Positions 24,670 to 33,222 of a DNA stretch of 64,000 nt are shown here, one piece after another. Position 1 is the stretch's first letter. Every line of letters begins with the position of its first letter. A program made the position numbers and the translations under genes. Source of the DNA: JAUMBM01 sp964441755 (lineage in GTDB: Bacteria; Bacteroidota; Bacteroidia; Chitinophagales; Saprospiraceae); NCBI GenBank assembly GCA_964441755.1, contig CAYTVG010000001.1, forward strand, positions 496,001 to 560,000, in the 5' to 3' direction. The notes under the pieces were generated by a model. That model did not search any database, was not told where the DNA came from, and saw nothing but the letters and a program-made list of their open reading frames with translations.

Positions 24670-24705
24670 GCTGCCCTGCTGTTTTTGGCGGGGCAGCGTT
24701 TTTTT
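24670..24705 (+). terminator. rho-independent terminator after the cohesin/dockerin gene
   Basis: GCTGCCCTGC (24670-24679) pairs with GCGGGGCAGC (24688-24697) with one G-U pair, followed by seven T. Confidence 0.9.
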
Positions 24706-24934
24706 ATATACCTCCCTCGCTGCTTTGTAAAATCCGAATCGCATACAGGGGATCGTCAAACAGTATTTTTACATAAGCTTCATAATGACCCGGGTATATA
24801 AAAAACTGATAAACAGCATTTAATACAGATTGAGTTGTGTGCTTGGGGTTTTCGGGGATTAATGGCGATGATTTTTTGGAAATAATTGTACCTTTCTTCC
24901 GTTGTATCAATGATTGTTTTTGTAAATATGTACC

Positions 24935-26284
24935 ATGAAAAATCCAACCCTTGCAGGATTATTATTAGCGATGGCACTTATGCCTGCGCTTTTGTCGGCT
25001 CAGCTAGTTGGCCGCATGGACGACAACAGAGAGCAGGAGCTGGCCGAGATGGTGTCCCAATCGCCTACCTTTGCGAAAGGTTTCACAGGGTTTACACTTT
25101 ATGATCCCGCGACACGTGCCTATCTGCATACCCAGCATGCAGATATGTTTTTTACGCCTGCCTCCAACACTAAAATACTCACCTTGCTGGCCAGTGTTAA
25201 GGTGTTGGGCAACGGTATGCCGTTGATTTTCTACGTTTCGAGCCGCGATACGCTTTGGTGCTGGGGTACGGGCTACCCGATGTTGCTGCATCCTGATTTT
25301 CAGGGTGTAGATGTGCTGCTTGACTGGCTGAAAGCCAGGCCTGAAGCAACCATAGTACTGTCTGATGCACATTTTATGACCCCTCGCTTTGGCGAGGGTT
25401 GGTCATGGGATGATTATGTGGCCGGTTATCAGTACGACAGAGCCGATTTTCCGGTCTACGGCAATCGGGTTGTATGGAAAAAAGGAGTTTCCAACCTGCC
25501 CACGGCCATCCCTCGCTACTTTGATCAGACCTTGGTCTACAGGCAGGAAATCAACGGGAATACGCCGGTTATCGACCGCGAGGAAACAGCCAACGTATTT
25601 TACTTTGGTCAGGGTGCGGTCAATAAGTCTGCCATGTGGGAAAAGGTTCCCTTTCATTATTCTGTGCAGCTGGCGGCGCAGCTGCTGTCCGACACCCTGC
25701 AGCGAAATGTGATCAGCAGCCGGCGGCCTTTGCCGCGCAAGGGGCAGTATGAGGTGGTACGCCAGCCTGTGCCGGATACGCTGTATCGCAAGATGATGCA
25801 AAGCAGTGATAATTTTCTGGCGGAGCAACTGTTACTGATGGCTTCGGCAGAGCGTTATGGCATCATTTCCATCGACAGGATTCTTACCTATGCAACCGAT
25901 ACTTTGTTGCGAAATCTCCCTGCAGCAACTGCCTGGGTTGACGGCTCTGGCCTTTCCCGATACAATCAGTTGACACCCCGAGGCTTGACCCAAGTGCTGG
26001 AGCAGCTCAACCAGCAGCTGGATCCCGAGCTGTTGCGCTCACTTTTCGCCATCGGCGGGCGGGCAGGGACTATTCGCAATGCGTATGCCGGTCCGGGGGG
26101 CAAGCCTTTCGTTTTTGCAAAAACAGGCACGCTCAGAAATGTTCACTGTCTCAGTGGTTATGTGCTGACGCAAACCAATCGGCTGCTCATTTTTACTTTT
26201 ATGCACAATAATTTTCCCCGGCCGATTGATGAGCTAAAGCTGGAGATGAATCGCATTCTGCGCTGGATTCACGATGCCTATTGA
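24935..26284 (+). CDS. dacB: D-alanyl-D-alanine carboxypeptidase/endopeptidase, PBP4 type
   Basis: This periplasmic peptidoglycan hydrolase of peptidase family S13 cleaves terminal D-Ala or D-Ala cross-bridges. After a signal peptide (MKNPTLAGLLLAMALMPALLSAQ) the SxxK motif is SNTK (Ser77-Lys80), SxN is SDN within KMMQSSDNFLAEQLL near residue 290, and KTG lies in FVFAKTGTLRNV near 395. The insert between SxxK and SxN is long, as in PBP4, and the total of 449 residues fits. It has its own leader downstream of a terminator; TACCTTTC at 24889-24896 is a possible -7 element. It stands alone, with no cell-wall gene beside it. Confidence 0.93.
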   Translation: MKNPTLAGLLLAMALMPALLSAQLVGRMDDNREQELAEMVSQSPTFAKGFTGFTLYDPATRAYLHTQHADMFFTPASNTKILTLLASVKVLGNGMPLIFYVSSRDTLWCWGTGYPMLLHPDFQGVDVLLDWLKARPEATIVLSDAHFMTPRFGEGWSWDDYVAGYQYDRADFPVYGNRVVWKKGVSNLPTAIPRYFDQTLVYRQEINGNTPVIDREETANVFYFGQGAVNKSAMWEKVPFHYSVQLAAQLLSDTLQRNVISSRRPLPRKGQYEVVRQPVPDTLYRKMMQSSDNFLAEQLLLMASAERYGIISIDRILTYATDTLLRNLPAATAWVDGSGLSRYNQLTPRGLTQVLEQLNQQLDPELLRSLFAIGGRAGTIRNAYAGPGGKPFVFAKTGTLRNVHCLSGYVLTQTNRLLIFTFMHNNFPRPIDELKLEMNRILRWIHDAY

Positions 26285-26466
26285 GTTTGTACCCGGGATA
26301 TTTTTCGGATAAAAAGGGCTGTGCCACCTGTGGGTTCTTACTTCTTTTCGGTCAGCCAGCATAGCTGTGTCCATACGTAAATGTGAAAATGCACGATAAG
26401 CTGTTTTGTTTCTGCTATCGGCACAAATCACTATGCCCTTTCATAGATTGCTGTTTCGCCGGTCTG

Positions 26467-27357
26467 CTATCTTCTTACGTTGATGAAAAAGACACCCGTA
26501 AGCATCAGCAGACCTGCAATAACAGAACGGCCACTGATTACCTCCCCGTTGAATGCCCAGCCCAGGAACATGGCGACGATGGGGTTGACATAGGTATTGG
26601 TGGCTACTTTTTCGGGAGACACTTTGGTCAACAGGTAGTTGAAGCAGGAGAAAGCCAGCAGTGAACCCAGCACAACGAGATAGACCCAGGAGTAGGCAAC
26701 CTTGGGCGTGACCGCTGCCAGGGAAAAAGTGGAAGCCTCTCCGGTGAGCCAGCTAAAGATCAGCAGGCTGAGTCCTCCGCCCAGCATTTGCCAGGCAGAG
26801 CTGTGCAGGCGGGAGGAAGGCATGGCTACCCGGCTCACATAAATGCTTGCAATGGCCCAGGATGTCAAACTCAGTGCGATGACAATCAAACCTATGATAG
26901 CGTTTTCGCTGCCCAGTAGCTGGGGTTGGTCAATGAGTAAGCCCATACCCGCAATGCCAATGGCGGCTCCTGCAATGCTCATCCAGGCAGGCTTGCTGCC
27001 CAGCAGCAGCCACATGAGCAACATGATGAGCAGCGGGTCGAAGGTAACCAGCAGGGCGGCCAGCCCGGTATCAATATACTGCTCTGCCCACACCACACCA
27101 CCTGTGCCAATAGACAAAAAAAGTATACCCATGCCGGAGGCATGCAGGGCTTCCCGAAGGCTGGGGCCACCAATGCCTCGCAGTCTCGCATACCCATAGA
27201 GCAGCATTCCTGCCGTGAAAAAACGACTACCGGACATCAGGAAGGGAGGTATTCCCTGAATAGCCATGTAGTTGACCAAGTAGGTACTGCCCCACACGAA
27301 GTAAGTGACAAAAAAGGAGCCGATGATTAACCAGCGTTCAGAAAGTTGGGGCAGCAT
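26467..27357 (-). CDS. EamA/DMT-family transporter (296 aa)
   Basis: Ten predicted membrane segments in two EamA repeats, starting with FFVTYFVWGSTYLVNYMAIQGIPPFLMSGSRFF. The VWGSTY motif and the second half TKVSPEKVATNTYVNPIVAMFLGWAFNGEVISGRSVIAGLLMLTGVFF resemble YedA-like drug/metabolite exporters. The substrate is unknown; exporters of this type move amino acids or small metabolites. The gene is transcribed away from the orphan histidine kinase, with a 33-bp palindrome (27392-27424) in what would be its leader. A second EamA gene at 33223 is distinct in sequence. Confidence 0.9.
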   Translation of the reverse strand: MLPQLSERWLIIGSFFVTYFVWGSTYLVNYMAIQGIPPFLMSGSRFFTAGMLLYGYARLRGIGGPSLREALHASGMGILFLSIGTGGVVWAEQYIDTGLAALLVTFDPLLIMLLMWLLLGSKPAWMSIAGAAIGIAGMGLLIDQPQLLGSENAIIGLIVIALSLTSWAIASIYVSRVAMPSSRLHSSAWQMLGGGLSLLIFSWLTGEASTFSLAAVTPKVAYSWVYLVVLGSLLAFSCFNYLLTKVSPEKVATNTYVNPIVAMFLGWAFNGEVISGRSVIAGLLMLTGVFFINVRR

Positions 27358-27391
27358 AGCGCGTTTTTTTGGTCAGGAGAGCCTCTCCGAA

Positions 27392-27424
27392 ATCATTTTT
27401 CGCGGCTTAGCCGCGAAAAATGAT
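27392..27424. promoter_or_regulatory. 33-bp perfect palindrome between divergent genes
   Basis: ATCATTTTTCGCGGCT (27392-27407) and its exact complement (27409-27424) flank one T. A -7-like TACCTTTG (complement of 27443-27450) lies outside it, so if used, the palindrome would form a strong hairpin in the 5' leader of the EamA gene. A second small dyad GGAGAG-C-CTCTCC lies about 10 bases closer to the start. The genes diverge, so simple termination is not expected; an operator or leader structure is possible. Confidence 0.55.
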
Positions 27425-27442
27425 GCTGAATAATCTCCGGCA

Positions 27443-27450
27443 CAAAGGTA
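27443..27450 (-). promoter_or_regulatory. possible -7 element for the EamA gene
   Basis: The complement reads TACCTTTG, a perfect TAnnTTTG match. No TTTG is seen about 20 bases upstream, so only the -7 half is supported. Confidence 0.4.
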
Positions 27451-27582
27451 ATAAATAGGCGCTATAAACTGGTCGCTGCGTATGAAGGGGTATTTGTATG
27501 TATCCAGTCATATCAAAAAAAGCATTCAACAAAATATTCTGCTTACTTACTACCTTTATCAATATAATAGGTCTGACTACTT

Positions 27583-28749
27583 ATGGATATTTTTTCGCAA
27601 AAATCAAGATGGAAGCTTACACTGTTGCTGATGGGCTTAGCCATCGTGGGATTCTCTGTAGGTTATACCCAGTTTCTGGCCGATCGCTTGTCGGTCGTTG
27701 AGCAGAATAACGCTCGCTTTTGGGTAATGGCGCAGCAGGATATCAATGATATCGATGACGAGACCTCCCTCTATTGCGATCTTACACTGCAACAGGAAAT
27801 TCTTACGTCCAACACGACCATCCCGGTCCTGATTGTCAATGAGCAGGGCGGGATCGATGATGCCATCAATTGGGGGGAAGGACGGGATACCAACTATACG
27901 TATCTTCGGGGACAGCTCGACAGGATGATCAAAAACGGGGTTGAGCCTATTCAGAGCTTTGGCGTTGAGCTGTATTTTGGCGAATCCCGCGTGCTGCAGC
28001 AGCTGCGCTATTTTCCCCTGGTACAAATCATGCTGATCTTCGTTTTTGTAACATTGGGCTATCTCGGCTTCAACAGTGCCCGGCGGGCCGAGCAAAACAG
28101 GGTGTGGGTCGGTATGGCCAAGGAAACCGCCCACCAGTTGGGAACACCGGTTTCTGCAATCGTCGGCTGGATTGAGCACTTACGTGCCGCACGAGAGGAG
28201 GATGAGGAAGTACGGGATATCCTGGACGAACTGCAAAATGATGTGGGTCGCCTTGAACTAATCGCCGACCGGTTTTCGAAAATTGGCTCTATGCCCGAGC
28301 TTAAGTCGGTCAATGTGTATTCCGAGTTGCATACCTGCCGGGAGTATATGCAAAAGAGGGCGCCCCGCAAGGTGGTCTTTGATTTCCCTGCGCCGGATGC
28401 AGGCAGCCTTGAGGTATTTATTAACGCACCGCTGTTTGACTGGGTAATTGAAAATCTACTGCGCAATGCGCTCGATGCCATGGAGGGTAAAGGCACCATC
28501 ACCGCGACGGTGTACGAGCAGAATCGCTATGTCTATATTGATATCTCGGATACGGGTAAGGGCATCCCCACCGGCAAGTACAAAACGGTATTTCAACCTG
28601 GATATACGACCAAAAAGCGGGGCTGGGGCCTGGGACTCAGTCTGGCTAAGCGCATCATCGAGGAGTATCACAAGGGGAAAATTTTTGTCAAAGCATCAGA
28701 AGAACAGCGCGGGACAACCTTTACCATAGCGCTGCCCAAGGTGCGATAA
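27583..28749 (+). CDS. orphan sensor histidine kinase (388 aa)
   Basis: Two membrane segments (about 11-32 and 146-165) bound a ~110-residue periplasmic sensor domain. The cytoplasmic part has an H-box KETAHQLGTPVSAIVGWIEHL (His near 187, the AHQLGTP variant common in Bacteroidota), N-box ENLLRNALDAME near 290, G1 DTGKGIP and G2 GWGLGLSLAKRII. No HAMP domain is evident. No response regulator gene is adjacent, so its partner lies elsewhere. It faces away from the EamA gene and converges on a small membrane protein gene, with a long hairpin between. Confidence 0.92.
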   Translation: MDIFSQKSRWKLTLLLMGLAIVGFSVGYTQFLADRLSVVEQNNARFWVMAQQDINDIDDETSLYCDLTLQQEILTSNTTIPVLIVNEQGGIDDAINWGEGRDTNYTYLRGQLDRMIKNGVEPIQSFGVELYFGESRVLQQLRYFPLVQIMLIFVFVTLGYLGFNSARRAEQNRVWVGMAKETAHQLGTPVSAIVGWIEHLRAAREEDEEVRDILDELQNDVGRLELIADRFSKIGSMPELKSVNVYSELHTCREYMQKRAPRKVVFDFPAPDAGSLEVFINAPLFDWVIENLLRNALDAMEGKGTITATVYEQNRYVYIDISDTGKGIPTGKYKTVFQPGYTTKKRGWGLGLSLAKRIIEEYHKGKIFVKASEEQRGTTFTIALPKVR

Positions 28750-28771
28750 AAAACCGCTAAAGATACATGGC

Positions 28772-28823
28772 CACTCTCGGCTCAACATTAGCATTTTAAA
28801 ATACTAATGTTGAGCCGAGAGTG
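28772..28823. terminator. long bidirectional hairpin between convergent genes
   Basis: CACTCTCGGCTCAACATTAG (28772-28791) pairs perfectly over 20 bases with 28804-28823 around a 12-base AT loop that is itself nearly palindromic. It starts 22 bases after the kinase stop and ends one base from the stop codon of the opposing gene. Confidence 0.75.
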
Positions 28824-28824
28824 T

Positions 28825-29241
28825 TTATTCGAGGGGTTGTACTTTGTACACAAAATAGGGCGAATCTCCTTGCCAGAAAAAAACCTTGTACCGCTCTTTG
28901 TAATACAGCTTTACCTGCTTGCCTTCCAGATTGGTGAGGGAACTGTATGTTTTTCGATCGCTCATCGAGAAATCCCACAGATTGCCTGTCAGACCGCCCT
29001 GAGGAGACGTCTGTATACCTCCCAGATTGAGCTGCCCCTCATAGGTCTTGAATATAACACCCTTGCGGGTAACCTTCACCAGATAGCCGGCGCGGCTGCC
29101 ATCGCTGTATGTCCAACTGCATACCCACAGGTAGATGCCTCCCCCCAAAATGGCTGCCAGCAGGGCCAGCAGACCCAAGCGCTTGGTTTTTTTCCATACA
29201 CTTTGCGCGCCACTGTTGATCATTGTCTGGAACTCGCTCAT
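28825..29241 (-). CDS. small single-pass membrane protein, conserved type, unknown function (138 aa)
   Basis: The cytoplasmic start MSEFQTMINSGAQSVWKKTKR leads into one membrane segment (LGLLALLAAILGGGIYLWV, about 22-41). The rest is a likely periplasmic beta-rich domain: SRAGYLVKVTRKGVIFKTYEGQLNLGG, WDFSMSDRKTYSSL, VKLYYKERYKVFFWQGDSPYFVYKV. This pattern (TRKGxxFKTYEGxLN) is familiar from short Bacteroidota proteins, some labelled 6-phosphogluconate dehydrogenase without reason; no such fold is visible here. It is transcribed in the same direction as the MFS gene upstream, 43 bases away. Confidence 0.75.
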   Translation of the reverse strand: MSEFQTMINSGAQSVWKKTKRLGLLALLAAILGGGIYLWVCSWTYSDGSRAGYLVKVTRKGVIFKTYEGQLNLGGIQTSPQGGLTGNLWDFSMSDRKTYSSLTNLEGKQVKLYYKERYKVFFWQGDSPYFVYKVQPLE

Positions 29242-29284
29242 AGCTTACTTTTTTATAAGGAACGAAAAAATATGAAAATTCGTC

Positions 29285-30706
29285 TCAGGCGGTTTTTTCT
29301 CGCACAAATGACCACGCCAATCCGCTGATGCCCAGGCACACAGCGCAAATGATAAACAATACAGACTTGTCGTCGGCAGTCTGCAGATACCGGCCTACAC
29401 TAAAACTGGCAACCAATTGGGGCAAGACCACCGACAGGTTAAACAGTCCCATGTACAAGCCCATGCGGGACTGATCAATCTGCTGCGACATGATGGCGAA
29501 TGCCAGACTGACCGTTGCCGCCCATCCGATGCCAAGCAATGCCATGCAAAGGTAGATACTCATCGGGCTGCTGCCGAGCAGCCATAGGGCAGCATAGCCT
29601 ACGGCCATGCTCAGTATACTCAGTTGATGGATTTTCACCCGGCCATACCTGCGGGTCAGTGGTTCGAGGGCAAAAGCAGGCAGTACAGCAGCTATGGCAT
29701 TTAGTATTAAAAAGGAGGTAGAGACGATGGCGCCCATTTGCTCATCGTTGGCTTCCGGCAGGCGGTATTGTACATAAGAAAACATGTAGATAAACATGGA
29801 CTGTATACCCACCCAGGTAAACGAATGGGCTGCGAGTATTTTTCGGAAACCAATACGGCCTGCTTCAACCGGTGTCTTCCCTTCCTCAGAAGTCAGCAAG
29901 GTGGACAAGGTGAGGACGACAATGGCGAGCAGGCAGATGATATCAATGTAGGTGGCCACTGCAGACAAATCAAACAGGCGTGAAAGGATGCCAAAAATTG
30001 CGTACATCAGAAATCCCCAAAGTGGCATAATATCTAACATGATTTTTCTGTAGTCGAGCTTGGCCGTGCTACCGGTATCTGCTGCCTGCCGAAGTTGCCG
30101 GGGCTCTTCGATGAAAAAGGGAGGAATGACTGATAATAAAAGCGCAATGATTGCGCCCAGATAAATGAGTGTAATATTGCCCAGCAGCACACTGATGAAA
30201 TAAGCCATTACGCCCATAGTGCCGGATACCGTCTGCATCCAGGTGTAGCCTTTGGTACGACTTTCTCCCTCCGGAGTTACATCGGCAATGATAGAACGGG
30301 TGGGGTTAAAGCCGATATTGATCGAAATATCGAGGCTGAGTGCTACAGCAATAGCAACTCCCAGCAGCCCGTCGACACCCAAAGCGCTGCCCACGATGTC
30401 AAGGCTGGGTAGTGCCAGCATACTTAACGAAGCAAGTACACCTCCAATGAGGATGAAGGGTCGCCGCCGTCCTCCCCAAAACCACACATTATCGCTCACA
30501 ATACCAAAGATAACCTGTCCTAAGATGCCCGCAATGGGACCTGCCGCCCATACCAAGCCTACTTCCTCGATTTTCAACCCATAGCGGGTGCTCAGGATCC
30601 AGCTCAGGGCAGCAATTTGTACAGAAAGGGCAAACCCCATGGCGGTAGAGGGCAGGCCCAGCAGCAGGTAAAAGGCATTGGACAGACGTTGTTGAATGGC
30701 CAGCAT
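29285..30706 (-). CDS. MFS sugar transporter, SLC45/maltose-type (473 aa)
   Basis: A twelve-segment major facilitator. The N-terminus LPSTAMGFALSVQIAALSWILSTRYGL and VWAAGPIAGILGQVIFGIVSDNVWFWGGRRRPFILIGG contain the G-x-x-S-D-x(5)-GRRRP loop typical of SLC45-like disaccharide transporters and bacterial MalT-type proteins. The pullulanase gene lies 225 bases upstream in the same direction, supporting import of maltose or maltooligosaccharides released at the cell envelope. No SusC/SusD pair is present in the window. Sucrose or another alpha-glucoside remains possible. Confidence 0.85.
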   Translation of the reverse strand: MLAIQQRLSNAFYLLLGLPSTAMGFALSVQIAALSWILSTRYGLKIEEVGLVWAAGPIAGILGQVIFGIVSDNVWFWGGRRRPFILIGGVLASLSMLALPSLDIVGSALGVDGLLGVAIAVALSLDISINIGFNPTRSIIADVTPEGESRTKGYTWMQTVSGTMGVMAYFISVLLGNITLIYLGAIIALLLSVIPPFFIEEPRQLRQAADTGSTAKLDYRKIMLDIMPLWGFLMYAIFGILSRLFDLSAVATYIDIICLLAIVVLTLSTLLTSEEGKTPVEAGRIGFRKILAAHSFTWVGIQSMFIYMFSYVQYRLPEANDEQMGAIVSTSFLILNAIAAVLPAFALEPLTRRYGRVKIHQLSILSMAVGYAALWLLGSSPMSIYLCMALLGIGWAATVSLAFAIMSQQIDQSRMGLYMGLFNLSVVLPQLVASFSVGRYLQTADDKSVLFIICAVCLGISGLAWSFVREKTA

Positions 30707-30897
30707 AGTGGTAGTCGTTGTGATGAGGCGCTAAGGTCGTAGCTTCTGTCAGCAATTTTCTGCCCCGGAAGGGATCTTTTGCATGTATTGTTTCGTCCTG
30801 GAAGCAGCATAGGTGATGCTATGCCACTGAAAAACCCATAGTATACACAAAAGAATCTTCATGAGACCCGGTGAAAAATCCCGAACTGGCTCTTCCT

Positions 30898-30909
30898 TTC
30901 TCGCGAGAA
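30898..30909. promoter_or_regulatory. 12-bp perfect palindrome between pulA and the transporter
   Basis: TTCTCGCGAGAA is self-complementary and lies in the 225-base gap, 22 bases after the pullulanase stop. It could bind a sugar-responsive repressor controlling the transporter, but a 12-mer palindrome alone is weak evidence. Confidence 0.3.
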
Positions 30910-30931
30910 TAAATATTGATTGTAAAGAACT

Positions 30932-32977
30932 TTATTGAACCAATATCATGGCGGAACTGGCAGGGACTGTCAGTCTGCCGCCCTGATGTGGACTTATGCC
31001 ACGCTCATTAATGGTTTTGTCATTGGCGACAACCCGCCAGGAGGCTGTAGGAACGTCAATGGTTACTACATGCCGATTACCGTTGTAAACAACCAGCACT
31101 TGCTTCCAGCTATCGCCGACAGCGGCACCATCGATGGTATATGCCAGCACCAACGGGTCGCTGTGGTCGAGGAAGCGCAGGTGTTCCTGAATCTGCTCAG
31201 CCTCGGTCATGCGAAAAGCCGGGTGATTTTTGCGGAGCGCAATCAGGCCGCGGAAATAGTCGAAGACATCCTTGTACTTCGTTTTTCGGTTCCAGTCAAT
31301 CTGGTTGATAGCATCGGGCTGGTTGAATGAATTTTCAACCCCCTGCTTGCTGCGCAGCATGTCGACCCCGGCATGCAAAAAACTAATTCCCTGGCTGGTT
31401 AGCACGATAGCCCCTGCCAGTTTGTGCATCCTGATACGCTCTGCTTCGGTGGCGTCGGCTCTGGAATTGAGCAACCGGTCCCAAAGGGTGTGATTGTCGT
31501 GACAGGAAACATAGGTGACGGTCTGGGAGGGTTGTGCTGCCCATGCACGCGCCGGATCGAGCCAGGCAACAGAATCATAGTGAACCTGCGGATGCATGAT
31601 CGAGGCGACCACACCAAATTTGAGGGTCTCCTTCATGCCCGGCTTACCGCTGGCAAAGCCTGTATCATCATGTGTAAAGACATGTCCTTTGATGGCATCC
31701 CGGATATTGTCGCTGAAGGCAGCGATGCGGTCGAGGCGATAGGTATTGGCCTTGAGTGCCCGGAGGCTGTCGGGCAGCGGGCTGCCATTGGCGGTCCAGC
31801 CCTCCCCGTAAATGAAGATACCGGGTTCTATGCGGTGCAACTCTTTGCTGATGAGATTCATGGTCTCAATGTCGTGAATACCCATCAGATCGACCCGAAA
31901 ACCGTCGATATGGTACTCTTCTACCCAGTAGCGCATGGATTCCAGCATAAATTTGCGCATCATCGGGCGCTCAGAAGCTGTTTCGTTGCCGCAGGCAGAA
32001 GCATTTGACCACCCCCCTTCAGCATTTTGGCGGTAGTAGTAGCCCGGCACCAGTTGGTTGAAGAGTGACTCCTCTGTAGCACCCGTATGGTTGTAGACGA
32101 CATCCATGACAACGCGAATGCCATTATCGTGCAGGGTTTTTATGAGTTGCTTGAACTCGCGGATGCGCACGGCACCGTCATAGGGATCACTGCTGTAGCT
32201 CCCCTCCGGTACATTGTAATTTTGGGGGTCATAGCCCCAGTTAAACTGTGGCTGACTAAGGCGGCTTTCATCAATCGACATGAAGTCAAAAACCGGCAGT
32301 AAATGCACATGTGTAACGCCCAGCTCTTTGAGGTGGTCGAGGCCGGTAGCCAGCCCCTGCGGGTTGCGGGTGCCGGTTTCGGCGAGGCCAAGGTATTTAC
32401 CTTTGTTTTGAATGCCTGAACTGCTATGAATACTCATATCCCGAAGGTGCAACTCGTATACTACGATGGCGTTGGGATCAGAGAGCGGCGGCCTGCGATC
32501 ATTTTCCCAGCCGGGAGGGTTGGTCGTGCTCATATCAACAACCTGTGCCCGTTTGCCATTGACCCCCGTCGCTTTAGCATAAGGATCAGGGACAGGCATC
32601 ATCCAGCGGCCATCAATATAGGTCTGGAAGGCATAAAATAAACCCTTAACATCTTCTCCAATGGTGGTAGCCCAGACGCCTGCTTCCGCCCGGGTCATCG
32701 TGAGTGCGCGCAGGGGATCTCCCCCCTCACCTTTTTCGTAAAGAAGTACCCTGACAGAATCAGCGACCGGTGACCAAAGCATGAAGGAAGAAGCGGCAGG
32801 CGTGTAAGTGAGCCCCAGTCCGCTACCTTGGTAGACAGGATAATCTTCAAATCGCATAGGACCTTCTTTTTCGGCTGAGGTATCGGTCTGGCAGCTGTTT
32901 ACAAGCAAACAAACCGTAAATACTAAGGCAAGGCTGATATGCCGTATTACCGCCCAGGAATCGTACTGATAAACCAT
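30932..32977 (-). CDS. pulA: type I pullulanase, lipoprotein (681 aa)
   Basis: This GH13 debranching enzyme cleaves alpha-1,6 bonds in pullulan and branched maltodextrins. The signal peptide ends in lipobox LVNSC (about residue 29), so it is membrane anchored. A CBM48-like domain (GLGLTYTPAASSFMLWSPVADSVRVLLYEKG, about 50-140) precedes the catalytic barrel. The type I pullulanase motif is QFNWGYDPQNYN near 245; the GH13 catalytic nucleophile lies in DGFRVDLMGIHD, the acid/base in IYGEGWT, and the transition-state Asp in SCHDNHTLWDRL. Length and domain order are normal. The leader before its start holds two long inverted repeats (33005-33098). The downstream transporter probably imports its products. 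Confidence 0.95.
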   Translation of the reverse strand: MVYQYDSWAVIRHISLALVFTVCLLVNSCQTDTSAEKEGPMRFEDYPVYQGSGLGLTYTPAASSFMLWSPVADSVRVLLYEKGEGGDPLRALTMTRAEAGVWATTIGEDVKGLFYAFQTYIDGRWMMPVPDPYAKATGVNGKRAQVVDMSTTNPPGWENDRRPPLSDPNAIVVYELHLRDMSIHSSSGIQNKGKYLGLAETGTRNPQGLATGLDHLKELGVTHVHLLPVFDFMSIDESRLSQPQFNWGYDPQNYNVPEGSYSSDPYDGAVRIREFKQLIKTLHDNGIRVVMDVVYNHTGATEESLFNQLVPGYYYRQNAEGGWSNASACGNETASERPMMRKFMLESMRYWVEEYHIDGFRVDLMGIHDIETMNLISKELHRIEPGIFIYGEGWTANGSPLPDSLRALKANTYRLDRIAAFSDNIRDAIKGHVFTHDDTGFASGKPGMKETLKFGVVASIMHPQVHYDSVAWLDPARAWAAQPSQTVTYVSCHDNHTLWDRLLNSRADATEAERIRMHKLAGAIVLTSQGISFLHAGVDMLRSKQGVENSFNQPDAINQIDWNRKTKYKDVFDYFRGLIALRKNHPAFRMTEAEQIQEHLRFLDHSDPLVLAYTIDGAAVGDSWKQVLVVYNGNRHVVTIDVPTASWRVVANDKTINERGISPHQGGRLTVPASSAMILVQ

Positions 32978-33004
32978 AAACAGTTATTTTGATGGAGTTG
33001 CGAC

Positions 33005-33046
33005 CCTTGTTTTTCAACCGCAAGCCGTTGCGGTTGAAAAACAAGG
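33005..33046. promoter_or_regulatory. long perfect inverted repeat upstream of pulA
   Basis: CCTTGTTTTTCAACCGCAA (33005-33023) pairs perfectly over 19 bases with 33028-33046 around GCCG. It starts 28 bases before the pullulanase start codon and lies between divergent genes, where no terminator is needed. Confidence 0.55.
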
Positions 33047-33056
33047 CAAGCTGATC

Positions 33057-33098
33057 TCATCCGGTATTTTGGCGCCAGGGTGCCAAAATACCGGATGA
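33057..33098. promoter_or_regulatory. second long inverted repeat upstream of pulA
   Basis: TCATCCGGTATTTTGGC (33057-33073) pairs with 33082-33098 over 17 bases, with a few extra inner pairs. It lies 11 bases from the first repeat. TATCTTTA (complement of about 33106-33113), one mismatch from the -7 consensus, lies just outside; if it is the pulA promoter, both hairpins are in the pulA leader. Confidence 0.5.
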
Positions 33099-33173
33099 TG
33101 AGGCCTAAAGATAAGTTTTTTACAAATAACTGCATCAGGTTTTGGGCAAGGGCAGCGGCCGGATAATCCACAG

Positions 33174-33203
33174 ATTGCATAAAGGGGAAAATACCTACTT
33201 TTG
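33174..33203 (+). promoter_or_regulatory. promoter of the second EamA gene
   Basis: ATTG (33174-33177) and TACTTTTG (33196-33203) match the -33/-7 pattern with 18-base spacing; the start codon is 20 bases further on. Confidence 0.5.
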
Positions 33204-33222
33204 CAGCCTAGCTGAAAAAATT

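Noticed and set aside
28825..29241. 6-phosphogluconate dehydrogenase, a name sometimes given to similar small proteins
   Set aside because: At 138 residues with one membrane segment it has neither the Rossmann fold nor catalytic residues of that enzyme.
30898..30909. Firm operator call for TTCTCGCGAGAA
   Set aside because: A lone 12-base palindrome without a second copy or regulator gene is weak; listed only as a possibility.
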